NCBI RefSeq assembly: GCF_005849285.1
Contig: NZ_CP040517.1
Span: 1,866,501-1,930,500, forward strand
Length of the DNA stretch: 64,000 nt
Source of the DNA: Luteithermobacter gelatinilyticus
GTDB taxonomy: Bacteria > Pseudomonadota > Alphaproteobacteria > Sphingomonadales > Emcibacteraceae
Reading direction: 5' to 3'
Both the position numbers and the translations under genes were made by a program. This document shows, piece after piece, positions 9,732-17,741 of the stretch. The first letter of the stretch is position 1, and every line of letters begins with the position of its first letter. Under the pieces are notes generated by a model, which worked only from the letters and a program-made list of their open reading frames with translations, did no database searches and was not told where the DNA came from.

Positions 9732-10529
9732 TCAGTCCGAAAGACCGGCCTTTGCCAACATATTATGGATGTAAACCACCGGAATGGCATAGGAAATGCC
9801 GCTGGGCTGGCTCAGGGCATTTTCCTTAGTTCCTTTTACCTTCACACTGTTGATGATGCCTTCGACCCGGCCGCTATAAATGTTATAGACGGGGCTGCCG
9901 CTGTTTCCCGGATACGCTGTCGCATCCAGCTGATAGACATCAAAACGGGGCTGGGTGATAATCTGAACGTCAAGATACCGGGCGGAGGGTTGAGGGATTA
10001 CAATTGGTGTCACCGAGGAAATAATTCCCTGATGCGTGACCGGATACAACCCCAACACCGCGCCGATCGGATAGCCGGTAAAGGCGACCGCCGTTCCCGC
10101 TGGTTGCAGGGCGCCTGTGCCCAAGGCAAGCTTGGGTAATGCCCCGCCCGCAATCTTCAGCAAGGCCACATCATGCTTGTCATCCCGGTCGATAATCTCC
10201 ACATCGCGCACATCCGGATTTTGTCCTTCCCCCACCAGAACCACAATTTTTTCACCAGGTTTCAAACGGGACTTTTCAGGCAGAACATGAGCATTGGTTA
10301 CAATATGACGACCTTCGGAAACCGCAAATCCGGTGCCACGAAGCTGTATCCGGGGGGAATTAAGCGGGTGGTAGATTGCAATGCCGACAATGGATTTTTC
10401 AATCCGTTTGACCAATCCGGGAAAATTCTGGTCGACGTCATGCGCCAAAGCCACATCCGCCCTACCCGCCCAAACCAGGATCATTCCCGTCAGAAAAACA
10501 AACCCAACAACTAATTGACGCATGATCAT
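9732..10529 (-). CDS. Secreted trypsin-like serine protease next to xrtA
   Basis: This 265-residue protein has an N-terminal signal peptide (about 1-29, A-L-A-H boundary) and a trypsin-like peptidase domain. The triad is visible: His81 in T-N-A-H-V, Asp120 in H-D-V-A-L-L-K and Ser210 in G-N-S-G-S-P-V. No PDZ domain follows, unlike DegP/DegS. It is the gene immediately downstream of xrtA on the same strand, separated by 75 bases. It may act on envelope proteins, possibly in XrtA substrate maturation (inference from position only). The start is at 10529 or the second Met at 10523. Confidence 0.8.
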   Translation of the reverse strand: MIMRQLVVGFVFLTGMILVWAGRADVALAHDVDQNFPGLVKRIEKSIVGIAIYHPLNSPRIQLRGTGFAVSEGRHIVTNAHVLPEKSRLKPGEKIVVLVGEGQNPDVRDVEIIDRDDKHDVALLKIAGGALPKLALGTGALQPAGTAVAFTGYPIGAVLGLYPVTHQGIISSVTPIVIPQPSARYLDVQIITQPRFDVYQLDATAYPGNSGSPVYNIYSGRVEGIINSVKVKGTKENALSQPSGISYAIPVVYIHNMLAKAGLSD

Positions 10530-10568
10530 TCCTTGTCTGATTTTACCATTCCGGGCAACCGGCCAAGC

Positions 10569-10595
10569 GGCCTCAAATCCCGAGGCCTTTTCTTT
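10569..10595 (+). terminator. Hairpin with T-tract on the plus strand
   Basis: GGCCTC (10569-10574) pairs with GAGGCC (10582-10587), followed by TTTTCTTTTC. Read on the plus strand it is a classic terminator shape, yet both flanking genes are on the minus strand. It may stop antisense transcription into xrtA, or be a structure between xrtA and the protease. Confidence 0.4.
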
Positions 10596-10604
10596 TCTGT
10601 TCCC

Positions 10605-12137
10605 TTATCGCACCAGTATATTGCGCAATTCTGGCAGATGATGAATTGCCCGTTGCAACTCCTGGCGCGCTTTTTCCAGCCCCCCATCCTCAATCGGAAT
10701 GGAAAAGGCCATAATGGCGGAATCCAGTCTCCCATTAAACAGTTTTGCCAGAGCGTCTTGAAGTTTCGCTTCATAAGCACTGGCCGTGATTTTATCATTC
10801 ACCCAATAGGCATACCATACAAGGCGGTTCCCCTGGCGGGAATGAAGCGTCACTTCGGCAAAAGGATAATCATTATCCCCGCGCTGAACCGTCACCCTTC
10901 GTCCTGACGTGCGGTTCCACATGGTCGGGGCGGCAACACCATTGCCATAACGGATCATCTCCTTGTCCCGAAACTGATACGCATAATACGCGATATATAG
11001 ATCCAGTTCCAGCCCGCTCCCATTCACGATTTTGCGAAATACTTCCCGGTCAGCGCCTTCAAAATAGGGCCGCCACTGCGTTGGCGGCGGCATATCTGTC
11101 CACCCCGGCAATACAATGTGATCCAGATGTCGGTCCGCGCTTTGCTGAGACAGCCTGTCTTCAATGTGGGCGCTATATAACGGTCCGACCATCAGAGCGG
11201 CCACGGACAGAGAAAGAACTCCGCCGACCCGGCCCCAGGAAACCGGGAAACGCGCCTTTTCCCAGAACGGCTTGTCAAAATCCGTATAGGGATCATTCAG
11301 GGCGCGGTTGGTAAAAGTCATGGAAATGGAAATAAAAATCACCAGGACAATGGCAAAAAACAGCCAGCCATAAACCAGGTGATCGGTGCCCACCGCATGT
11401 TTCATGCCGGAATAATACCCGATCAACACAATACCCGTGGCCCTGACGCCATTGGCGATCACCGGAACCGCAACAGAAAGCAGGACAACGATAATCTGCC
11501 GCCCTAGGGTCTTATAGGCAAGATTCGCCATAAGGAAGCCAAGCGCAATCGTGGCGATCAAAAACCTCAGCCCCGCGCAGGCTTCCGCCACATGAAACTT
11601 GCCGCCGGGAATGGTCAGAAATACGCCCTCCACATAAACCGGAATATCCAGAAGGTGAAGCGCCGCCACCACAAAATCCGTTGTAATATCCTGTAATGTG
11701 GGGATCAGGAATTCTCCTGTGGGAATTAAGAACAGCAAATAGAAAAAAGGAAACAAGAACGCTGCCACCACCCGGAGCCCAAAAACGGCCAGTATGCTCC
11801 CCTGAAGGGCAAGAATCAGGCCCGTCTGGCGCACCACATTGACATCAGCCAAGTCCCCCATCAGCCACACCGCCCCGGCCCCCAGAATCCAAAGCGTCCC
11901 CCAGAAACTGGCCTGCGGCACAATTTTCTGAAACGCCTCGCGACGTTCATAAACAACATAGCCAACAATCGGCAGGATCAGCAGACAATAATTATAATAG
12001 GGATCATACCACCAAAAATTGACCAGTTGGGTCACCGTGTCCCAGAACCCCCAAATCAGCAGAAGCACCAGGCCGGCCCACATCAATATGGCCCTGATCC
12101 AGTGATCCCTGTTCTCTACTGCAAATTCACGATTCAC
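10605..12137 (-). CDS. xrtA: Exosortase A fused to an EpsI domain
   Basis: XrtA is a polytopic membrane transpeptidase-like enzyme that recognises PEP-CTERM sorting signals. In the 510-residue form the catalytic triad is Cys187 (E-A-C-A-G-L-R), Arg232 (N-G-V-R-A-T-G) and His253 (D-H-L-V-Y-G-W), with about eight membrane helices before residue 290. The C-terminal part (from about 300) is the periplasmic EpsI (DUF3485) domain often fused to XrtA. I chose the GTG at 12137. An open frame continues upstream to 12290, but it crosses a 13-base tandem repeat that is not a multiple of three and encodes a basic tail lacking any family match. It is downstream of the FemAB-like gene in the EPS operon. 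Confidence 0.93.
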   Translation of the reverse strand: MNREFAVENRDHWIRAILMWAGLVLLLIWGFWDTVTQLVNFWWYDPYYNYCLLILPIVGYVVYERREAFQKIVPQASFWGTLWILGAGAVWLMGDLADVNVVRQTGLILALQGSILAVFGLRVVAAFLFPFFYLLFLIPTGEFLIPTLQDITTDFVVAALHLLDIPVYVEGVFLTIPGGKFHVAEACAGLRFLIATIALGFLMANLAYKTLGRQIIVVLLSVAVPVIANGVRATGIVLIGYYSGMKHAVGTDHLVYGWLFFAIVLVIFISISMTFTNRALNDPYTDFDKPFWEKARFPVSWGRVGGVLSLSVAALMVGPLYSAHIEDRLSQQSADRHLDHIVLPGWTDMPPPTQWRPYFEGADREVFRKIVNGSGLELDLYIAYYAYQFRDKEMIRYGNGVAAPTMWNRTSGRRVTVQRGDNDYPFAEVTLHSRQGNRLVWYAYWVNDKITASAYEAKLQDALAKLFNGRLDSAIMAFSIPIEDGGLEKARQELQRAIHHLPELRNILVR

Positions 12138-12193
12138 CCTTTTTCCCCATCCAATAAACCATGTCCGGCGGACGCTTTCCGTCCTACTGCTCC

Positions 12194-12232
12194 ATTTTTC
12201 TGGCCTATTTTTCTGGCCTATTTTTCTGGCCC
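12194..12232. repeat. Three tandem 13-base repeats upstream of xrtA
   Basis: The unit ATTTTTCTGGCCT occurs at 12194-12206 and 12207-12219, and as ATTTTTCTGGCCC at 12220-12232. Copy-number change would alter the leader between the FemAB-like gene and xrtA by a non-multiple of three. This supports a non-coding role and a downstream xrtA start. Confidence 0.75.
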
Positions 12233-12297
12233 ATTTTGCCTTCCCGTTTTCTCTCCCCTTCTGTTTTGGAGAAGACGGAGCCGCAAACACGGTGTCC

Positions 12298-13332
12298 TTA
12301 TCCCAGAGACCGTGAAATCATGGGGCCCAGCAAATTCGCCACCGGTAAAGGCAATTTCCGCCAGGTCCGGATCATCAACTGATATTTCGGATTCAGAGGA
12401 TTGATGTCAGGAATCTGCTGCCCTTCTCTGAGATAATATTCATAATGCAGGGGACGCGGCTCAAACCCCCAGTATTTCTTGAAATTAAATGCCCCGGTCC
12501 CGTTTTTGCTGCGCCCAAAGTCAAAAATCCGGCATTGCCGTTCTGCGACTGCCCGCGCCATCACGGACCAATACATAAAGTCATTGGCGGCATAGTGACG
12601 GGCCGCAACGGTGCCTCCGCCATAATAGGGAAAGACCTCGTCGCGGAAATATATGCTCATGACACTGGATAAAGCTTGCCCATCTTCGGTGCACACCGTC
12701 AGAATTTCACAGTCCTTGCCAAACTGTTCCTTCATCTGCCAAAATAGTGATTTGGGGAAAACAGGCGTGCCTAGATTGCGTACACTCTCTGCATAAAGCG
12801 CATAGAGCCTGTCTACTGTTTCGTCTATTTCCGCCCGCAGGCGCGCCTTGATCCCCTTGCGCACCATCGCCCGCTGTTTACGGGGAATGGCCTTCATATT
12901 GTCCTCATTATCGGGGGAAAGCTCCTTCCGAAAGGTGGAATACAGGCTGTCTTTACAGGGCCAGTCCGCATGGGCCTGGTCCATATTGCGCAATTCCACA
13001 TAATCCACCTTGAGCTTCACGGACAGCCGGGCGCATTCTTCATCCAGCAGCGCCAGAACTTCATCATCATCCGCCAATGGCCCTCCATAGGTGGAAAAAG
13101 CCATGGAAAGCAGCGCGTTACCGAAAAGACGGCTTTTCACATGAACCAGTGGTAAAAGACCACGAATCCTGCCGCCCTGCTCCACATACATAAAATACAG
13201 GGGATGGCCCATGCTTTTATAAACCGCCCGGCCCCAGGCCGCCATATGCGCGGCGGTACCTTTCGGGTGAGCCAGAACATAAGCGTTCCACACACTACAG
13301 TCCTCTTCAGGCGAAAGATATTTTACCTGCAT
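12298..13332 (-). CDS. FemAB-like protein of the XrtA/PEP-CTERM system
   Basis: This 344-residue protein is related to FemAB peptidyltransferases with a GNAT fold. Characteristic segments are G-T-A-A-H-M-A-A-W near the N-terminus, P-R-K-Q-R-A-M-V-R-K-G, and the C-terminal F-D-F-G-R-S-K-N-G-T-G-A-F-N-F-K-K-Y-W-G-F. These match the exosortase-associated FemAB subfamily. Acyl or aminoacyl transfer to a glycan or lipid is assumed from the fold; the substrate is unknown. Its start overlaps the deacetylase stop by 10 bases, indicating coupled translation. Confidence 0.9.
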   Translation of the reverse strand: MQVKYLSPEEDCSVWNAYVLAHPKGTAAHMAAWGRAVYKSMGHPLYFMYVEQGGRIRGLLPLVHVKSRLFGNALLSMAFSTYGGPLADDDEVLALLDEECARLSVKLKVDYVELRNMDQAHADWPCKDSLYSTFRKELSPDNEDNMKAIPRKQRAMVRKGIKARLRAEIDETVDRLYALYAESVRNLGTPVFPKSLFWQMKEQFGKDCEILTVCTEDGQALSSVMSIYFRDEVFPYYGGGTVAARHYAANDFMYWSVMARAVAERQCRIFDFGRSKNGTGAFNFKKYWGFEPRPLHYEYYLREGQQIPDINPLNPKYQLMIRTWRKLPLPVANLLGPMISRSLG

Positions 13333-14231
13333 GACAGCTTCTCCCCCGCGGCGTGGTTCCGGAGAAATACCTCATCCATCCGTCCCCAACGAAAATCCCG
13401 AAGCACCTTACGCAGTTTTTTTTCCATCACCCCCAGATTGGTATAATGGCGCAGCCGTGATTTCAGCCCGGCCTGAGTCTGACGGGGTTGATCCGGGTCG
13501 ATTTCCCACGGGTGGAAATAAAAGATACAGGCCTGTCCATCCTTGCGGTTGACTCGCTTCATCGCCATCTTGCTGATCCCATAAGGCAGCAGCCGGAAGT
13601 ACCCTCCCCCGCCACAGGGAATTTTCCGTCCGGCCAATTCCACGGTCGTCACCGGCATCTCCCGAAAATCCCGGTCGGCCAGCGGACGAAAGGCAAAACG
13701 CGGCGCTTCGGGCATCCCATAATGGTCATGTTTGATGGGATAAATACTGGAACTGTAGGCATAACCGGCCTCGGCCAAAACCTCCAGCGCCCAAAGGTTT
13801 CGCGAGCCGATGGAAAAGCTGGCCGCCCGGTAGCCGCGAACGGGCACGCCCCCCACATCTTCAAGCAGCGCCTTGGAACGTCTGGCATCGTCCTGAAACG
13901 CCTCGCGACTCTGGTCCGTCACCCGCCAGTGCGCCATGCCATGACTGGCCAGTTCATGACCGGCATCAACAATCCGACGGATCAGGGCGGGATACCGCTC
14001 CGCCACCCAACCTAAGGTAAAAAAAGTGGCTTTAACGTCAAAATCCTCAAACAGCGCCAGCACCGCATCCGTATTGCGTTCGACACGGCACGGCAGACTG
14101 TCCCAGTCCTCCCGGCGAATATCGTTCTCAAAAGCACCGACCTGAAAATAGTCTTCCACATCCACGGACATGACATTTGTGATCTCTTTGCCGCCTGCAA
14201 CAGGCTGAGAACTTGCACTCTCCCGGGTCAT
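13323..14231 (-). CDS. XrtA-system polysaccharide deacetylase
   Basis: This 302-residue NodB-type carbohydrate esterase probably removes acetyl groups from the exopolysaccharide. The metal site is visible as S-V-D-V-E-D-Y-F-Q (Asp pair) and H-E-L-A-S-H-G-M-A-H-W. The C-terminal F-Y-F-H-P-W-E-I-D-P matches the DUF3473 extension typical of exosortase-associated deacetylases. The start could be the ATG at 14231 or the one at 14171, just before the first motif. No signal peptide is evident, so it may act in the cytoplasm. Confidence 0.92.
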   Translation of the reverse strand: MTRESASSQPVAGGKEITNVMSVDVEDYFQVGAFENDIRREDWDSLPCRVERNTDAVLALFEDFDVKATFFTLGWVAERYPALIRRIVDAGHELASHGMAHWRVTDQSREAFQDDARRSKALLEDVGGVPVRGYRAASFSIGSRNLWALEVLAEAGYAYSSSIYPIKHDHYGMPEAPRFAFRPLADRDFREMPVTTVELAGRKIPCGGGGYFRLLPYGISKMAMKRVNRKDGQACIFYFHPWEIDPDQPRQTQAGLKSRLRHYTNLGVMEKKLRKVLRDFRWGRMDEVFLRNHAAGEKLSCR

Positions 14232-14236
14232 ATCCG

Positions 14237-15292
14237 TTATTCACCTTTGTTGCCGTTTTTGGTGCCGTTCTTGCCCAGCCACACCGAAGCCATGTCCAAA
14301 ACCGCCTTAATGGTTTCGTCATGCACCTTCACATATTTTTCCAGTACATTAAGGCGTCTCTCCATTTCCGCAGCATTGAGTTCGGACAACCCGGCGGGGG
14401 AAGAGGAACCGGCAACAGGCGCGCCATCCACCTGTCGGCGGACCGAAGACGGACTTTCCAGGGGCCGGGTGGCCAAAGCGCTTTCCTGCTCCATATCCGC
14501 AATCACGTCATCCACTACCTTGTCGGTGACTTCGTGCAGTTCCTCAATGGCTCCGAAAAGCAGAATCCGGGAACACAACGTATTGAGGCGGCGCGGGACC
14601 CCTTGGGTATATTCATATATTTTTTGGAAGGCTTTTTCCGTAAAGCTCGGATCTTCCTTCCAGCCAACCAGGCGAAGCCGATGAAGAATATACTCCCGGG
14701 TTTCCTCATAGGTCATGGCCTGCAAATGATGGGTGGCAATCACCCGCTGACGCAGCTGTTCCAGCTCCGGGTCAAACGCCCATTTGTCACGAAATTCGGG
14801 TTGTCCCACCAAAAAACTTTGCAATAAAGCCCGGTCGCCTTTCTGGAAGTTGGACAACATACGCAGTTCTTCCAGCGCCTTGGTCGGCAGGTTCTGCACC
14901 TCGTCAATCAGCAGCAGCGCTCTTTTTCCCTGTTCATGATTGCGGGTTAAAAACCTGTCAATATCTTTGAGCAAAACGGACTTTTCCTTGCCTTCCACAT
15001 CCAGACCGAAGCCTGCCGCGACCATTTTGAGAATATCGTCTGCATTAAGGTTGGTGGTGACAATCTTTGCGGCGACATATTGATCCCGATCCAGCTCCTC
15101 CAGAAGATGTTCCACCAGCGTGGTTTTCCCAGCGCCAATTTCACCGGTAATAATGATAAAACCTTCCCCTTGGCTCAACCCATATGTCAAATAGGCCATC
15201 GCCTTGCGGTGTGTGCTGCTATCGAAATAGAACCGCGGGTCAGGTGTTAGCTGAAAGGGTTTTCCCTCTAGGCCATAAAATTCTGCATACAT
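14237..15292 (-). CDS. XrtA/PEP-CTERM-associated AAA ATPase (ExeA-like)
   Basis: This 351-residue ATPase opens M-Y-A-E-F-Y-G-L-E-G-K-P-F-Q-L-T-P, as is typical of the family. Walker A is G-E-I-G-A-G-K-T-T (about 50-58) and Walker B is A-L-L-L-I-D-E-V-Q-N-L (DE at 130-131). The C-terminal 70 residues are low-complexity and coiled, ending in N-G-T-K-N-G-N-K-G-E. Members resemble ExeA/GspA ATPases and always sit in exosortase EPS clusters. A role in assembling the export machinery is inferred. It starts 8 bases after the outer-membrane protein gene. Confidence 0.92.
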   Translation of the reverse strand: MYAEFYGLEGKPFQLTPDPRFYFDSSTHRKAMAYLTYGLSQGEGFIIITGEIGAGKTTLVEHLLEELDRDQYVAAKIVTTNLNADDILKMVAAGFGLDVEGKEKSVLLKDIDRFLTRNHEQGKRALLLIDEVQNLPTKALEELRMLSNFQKGDRALLQSFLVGQPEFRDKWAFDPELEQLRQRVIATHHLQAMTYEETREYILHRLRLVGWKEDPSFTEKAFQKIYEYTQGVPRRLNTLCSRILLFGAIEELHEVTDKVVDDVIADMEQESALATRPLESPSSVRRQVDGAPVAGSSSPAGLSELNAAEMERRLNVLEKYVKVHDETIKAVLDMASVWLGKNGTKNGNKGE

Positions 15293-15300
15293 CGCGTTAC

Positions 15301-16734
15301 CTAAAGGCTCGCCCTGATCGACAAGGAAATAAAATTGGACGCCCTGTTAAACAGGGGGAAGCGGCTGCCTTCCCGGTCGGAATGCGTATAACTCAATGAA
15401 GAAGTCAGGGATTCCGACAGACGGTAAGACATATTAGCCGAAGCTGTCCAGAATTTGTCATCCACGGCCGTATCCTCAAAGTTCGAAAGATTGTACGTTC
15501 CGCTGGTGCTGACGGACAGGCGCGGGCTCAGTCTTCTGGTCAAGCTCAAGGAACCCACCCATCTTTTTTCATCCAGCTCGGACACCTCGCTCTCAAAATC
15601 TCGATAAAAACCACCGACAGAGAACGTAGTTCGCCCGCGGGTGCCGGTTAAGGTGAGCCGCCAGGTTTTGGTGCGCACAAGATTGTCGCTTACAAAAAGC
15701 TGCCCTGGGATCAATTCTCCCGTAAATTCATCAATCAGCGCATCCCCCAGAACCAGAGACTGGAACGTCTGAATCCGGTCATCATAGCTCAGGGAAATCT
15801 GGGTCTGCGCCGAAATTCGGTAAAAGGCATCAACGGCAAAGGTATCGCCGTCATACTGGTTGCCATACCGGAACGATAACGAGGTTCGCGGACCGGGGAT
15901 AAGGCGGAAACCGGCGTCCCAGACAAACCCGTCAAAATCGGCAAAAATGCTGTTCGCCTCACGTTTTGTATAGCCGGCGCTGCCCAGAAGGGTGAACATT
16001 CGGCTGAAGCGATAACTCAGGCTAAGACGGGTACCGTAAGTTTTAAAGTCGGAAGTTGTTTGCCGTTCCTCAAAAGAATAATCCGCCGAATATACCCAGC
16101 CCAGGCGGCTGAAATCCGTCCCGCTTGCCAAGCTAAAATCGGCGCCGTAGCGGGTGGAGTTACTCAGAAACACCCCCCCCACTGTTGTTTCGTCGGCATC
16201 GCTGCGCACATGGGAAACCGTACCGCCCAGCCGGGCCGTGGCAAAACCACCGAAGCGGTGCTGGACATAGGGATTAATCTGGTAAGCCTGAACCGTCGAG
16301 CGGTTTTCCGTCCGGTTTGCCTCCACACTGGCAATAGCGGCACGGCGGTCCAGGAACTGCTGGCTGATCCGGGCGGCAGCATCCACAAAAAACAGATCCC
16401 GGACCAGTTCGCTGGAAAGGTTTCCTTCCAGACGATGACGGAATTCATCCTTGTCGTCTTCGGCGCCGGGAAAATAGAAATAATTAGGGGTATAGCTCAA
16501 CGTGGTGTTCAGACGCGCCCCTTCGCCTGTGAGCAGAAGCGTTGGTGAGACCTGCGTGACAAAATCCCCCTGACGTTCCGCAGTGTCGAGATTAACATTA
16601 TCTGTATAGGTTTCGGTAACGGTCAGAGACGGCGCCAATCGCCAGGTTCCCCCAAAGGCCGTCTGGGAAAGACAAAGCCCCATCACGACCGGAAACAGCG
16701 TTCTGACAGACATAGACATGGTGTATTTATACAT
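15301..16734 (-). CDS. XrtA-system outer-membrane beta-barrel protein (TIGR03016 type)
   Basis: This 477-residue protein has a signal peptide ending near T-A-F-G (residue 29). Many alternating amphipathic strands follow, rich in Tyr, Arg, Ser and Thr, ending S-L-S-I-R-A-S-L. The beta-barrel pattern and its place between the tyrosine autokinase and ATPase genes identify the exosortase-associated barrel family. It probably forms or supports the outer-membrane exit of the polysaccharide (inference). Alternative starts are at Met6 or Met8. Confidence 0.88.
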   Translation of the reverse strand: MYKYTMSMSVRTLFPVVMGLCLSQTAFGGTWRLAPSLTVTETYTDNVNLDTAERQGDFVTQVSPTLLLTGEGARLNTTLSYTPNYFYFPGAEDDKDEFRHRLEGNLSSELVRDLFFVDAAARISQQFLDRRAAIASVEANRTENRSTVQAYQINPYVQHRFGGFATARLGGTVSHVRSDADETTVGGVFLSNSTRYGADFSLASGTDFSRLGWVYSADYSFEERQTTSDFKTYGTRLSLSYRFSRMFTLLGSAGYTKREANSIFADFDGFVWDAGFRLIPGPRTSLSFRYGNQYDGDTFAVDAFYRISAQTQISLSYDDRIQTFQSLVLGDALIDEFTGELIPGQLFVSDNLVRTKTWRLTLTGTRGRTTFSVGGFYRDFESEVSELDEKRWVGSLSLTRRLSPRLSVSTSGTYNLSNFEDTAVDDKFWTASANMSYRLSESLTSSLSYTHSDREGSRFPLFNRASNFISLSIRASL

Positions 16735-16762
16735 ATTTACCCGCCCTGGATATTGTTATTAG

Positions 16763-17668
16763 TTAGTTATACCCATATCCATAATATGAGCTGAACTTCT
16801 TCTTGCCGCTTGAAAAACGTGACTTGTTCAGCAGCAAATTGATATGTTCACAGGAGCTGATCATGGAAAGAGCTTCTTTCAGTTCCTCTTCCCGGGTTCT
16901 GTCGGCTTCCACGATATACAATACCTGACCGACCCTCAGCGCCAGTACAGAGGCTGAACTGTTGGCCAGAACAGGTGGGGAATCAACGATAACCACCCTG
17001 TCGGGATAGCGTTTGGCGATTTCATCAATCAACTCTCCCATGCGCTCACTGGCCAGAAGTTCGGTGGTCAGTTTGTGTTTTTTTCCTGCCGGCAACAATG
17101 ACAGATTGGGCACGTTGGTCCGCAGCAGACAATCGGCCAGGTCCAGCGTTTCATCCTCGATCACATCAATGAGCCCTTTTTCCGCCTTCAGGCCCATCCG
17201 TTTCAGAACATCGGCCTTGGCCACATCCGCATCAACCAGAAGCACCGTCAAATCCCGCTCCATCGCCATACTCATGGCCAGACTGATGGCACAAAACGTC
17301 TTGCCCTCCTCTGGCTGGGTGCTGGTCACCATGATGATATTGCCGTTAGGAATCGCCGCCTCTCCTTTGGCAAAGGCATTCAGCAGCAGACTGCGTTTGA
17401 CAATTCGGAATTCCTCGGAAATCTGCGAATGGTCCCCGTCTACAACCAGAATATTCTGCTTTTTCAAGTGTTCCATGTCAATTTCGACTCTTCGGCTTTG
17501 CTTGCGGGAAGGTTTCTTTTCCGCAGGCGCCTGAGCTGTCTTGGAACTTTCGGAAGTCGTTGAGGAAGCCGCAGCGGGCGCTGACTCGGCGGCGGCGCTG
17601 TCTTTCTTCTCCTCCCCCTCGGCAGGTTTCGCCATTTTCTTGGCAGCCCGCTCCACCAGCGCTTTCAT
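16763..17668 (-). CDS. XrtA-associated tyrosine autokinase (N-terminus apparently frameshifted)
   Basis: This is a BY-kinase that controls chain length together with the Wzz-like protein. From the ATG at 17668 it has 301 residues. Walker A sits in T-S-T-Q-P-E-E-G-K-T (115-124), Walker A' in V-L-L-V-D-A-D-V (Asp146, Asp148) and Walker B in V-V-I-V-D-S-P-P. A tyrosine cluster ends the protein (Tyr295, 296, 298, 300). The usual family start M-S-L-I-E-K-A is present upstream at 17708 but in another frame. One base in the AAAAAG run at about 17670-17675 separates it from the kinase frame. Either translation starts at 17668, or there is a frameshift, slippage or sequence error. Alternating Ala/Lys/Glu residues (10-60) form a linker. 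Confidence 0.9.
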   Translation of the reverse strand: MKALVERAAKKMAKPAEGEEKKDSAAAESAPAAASSTTSESSKTAQAPAEKKPSRKQSRRVEIDMEHLKKQNILVVDGDHSQISEEFRIVKRSLLLNAFAKGEAAIPNGNIIMVTSTQPEEGKTFCAISLAMSMAMERDLTVLLVDADVAKADVLKRMGLKAEKGLIDVIEDETLDLADCLLRTNVPNLSLLPAGKKHKLTTELLASERMGELIDEIAKRYPDRVVIVDSPPVLANSSASVLALRVGQVLYIVEADRTREEELKEALSMISSCEHINLLLNKSRFSSGKKKFSSYYGYGYN

Positions 17669-17741
17669 TCTTTTTGAGCTTTGCAGCTGCTTTTTCGATC
17701 AGACTCATATTTTCAACTTCTTATAATTGAATTTAGACCGC

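Noticed and set aside
12138-12290. N-terminal 51-codon extension of XrtA
   Set aside because: It spans a 13-base tandem repeat and encodes a low-complexity basic stretch not expected in the family; the GTG at 12137 fits the usual XrtA start.
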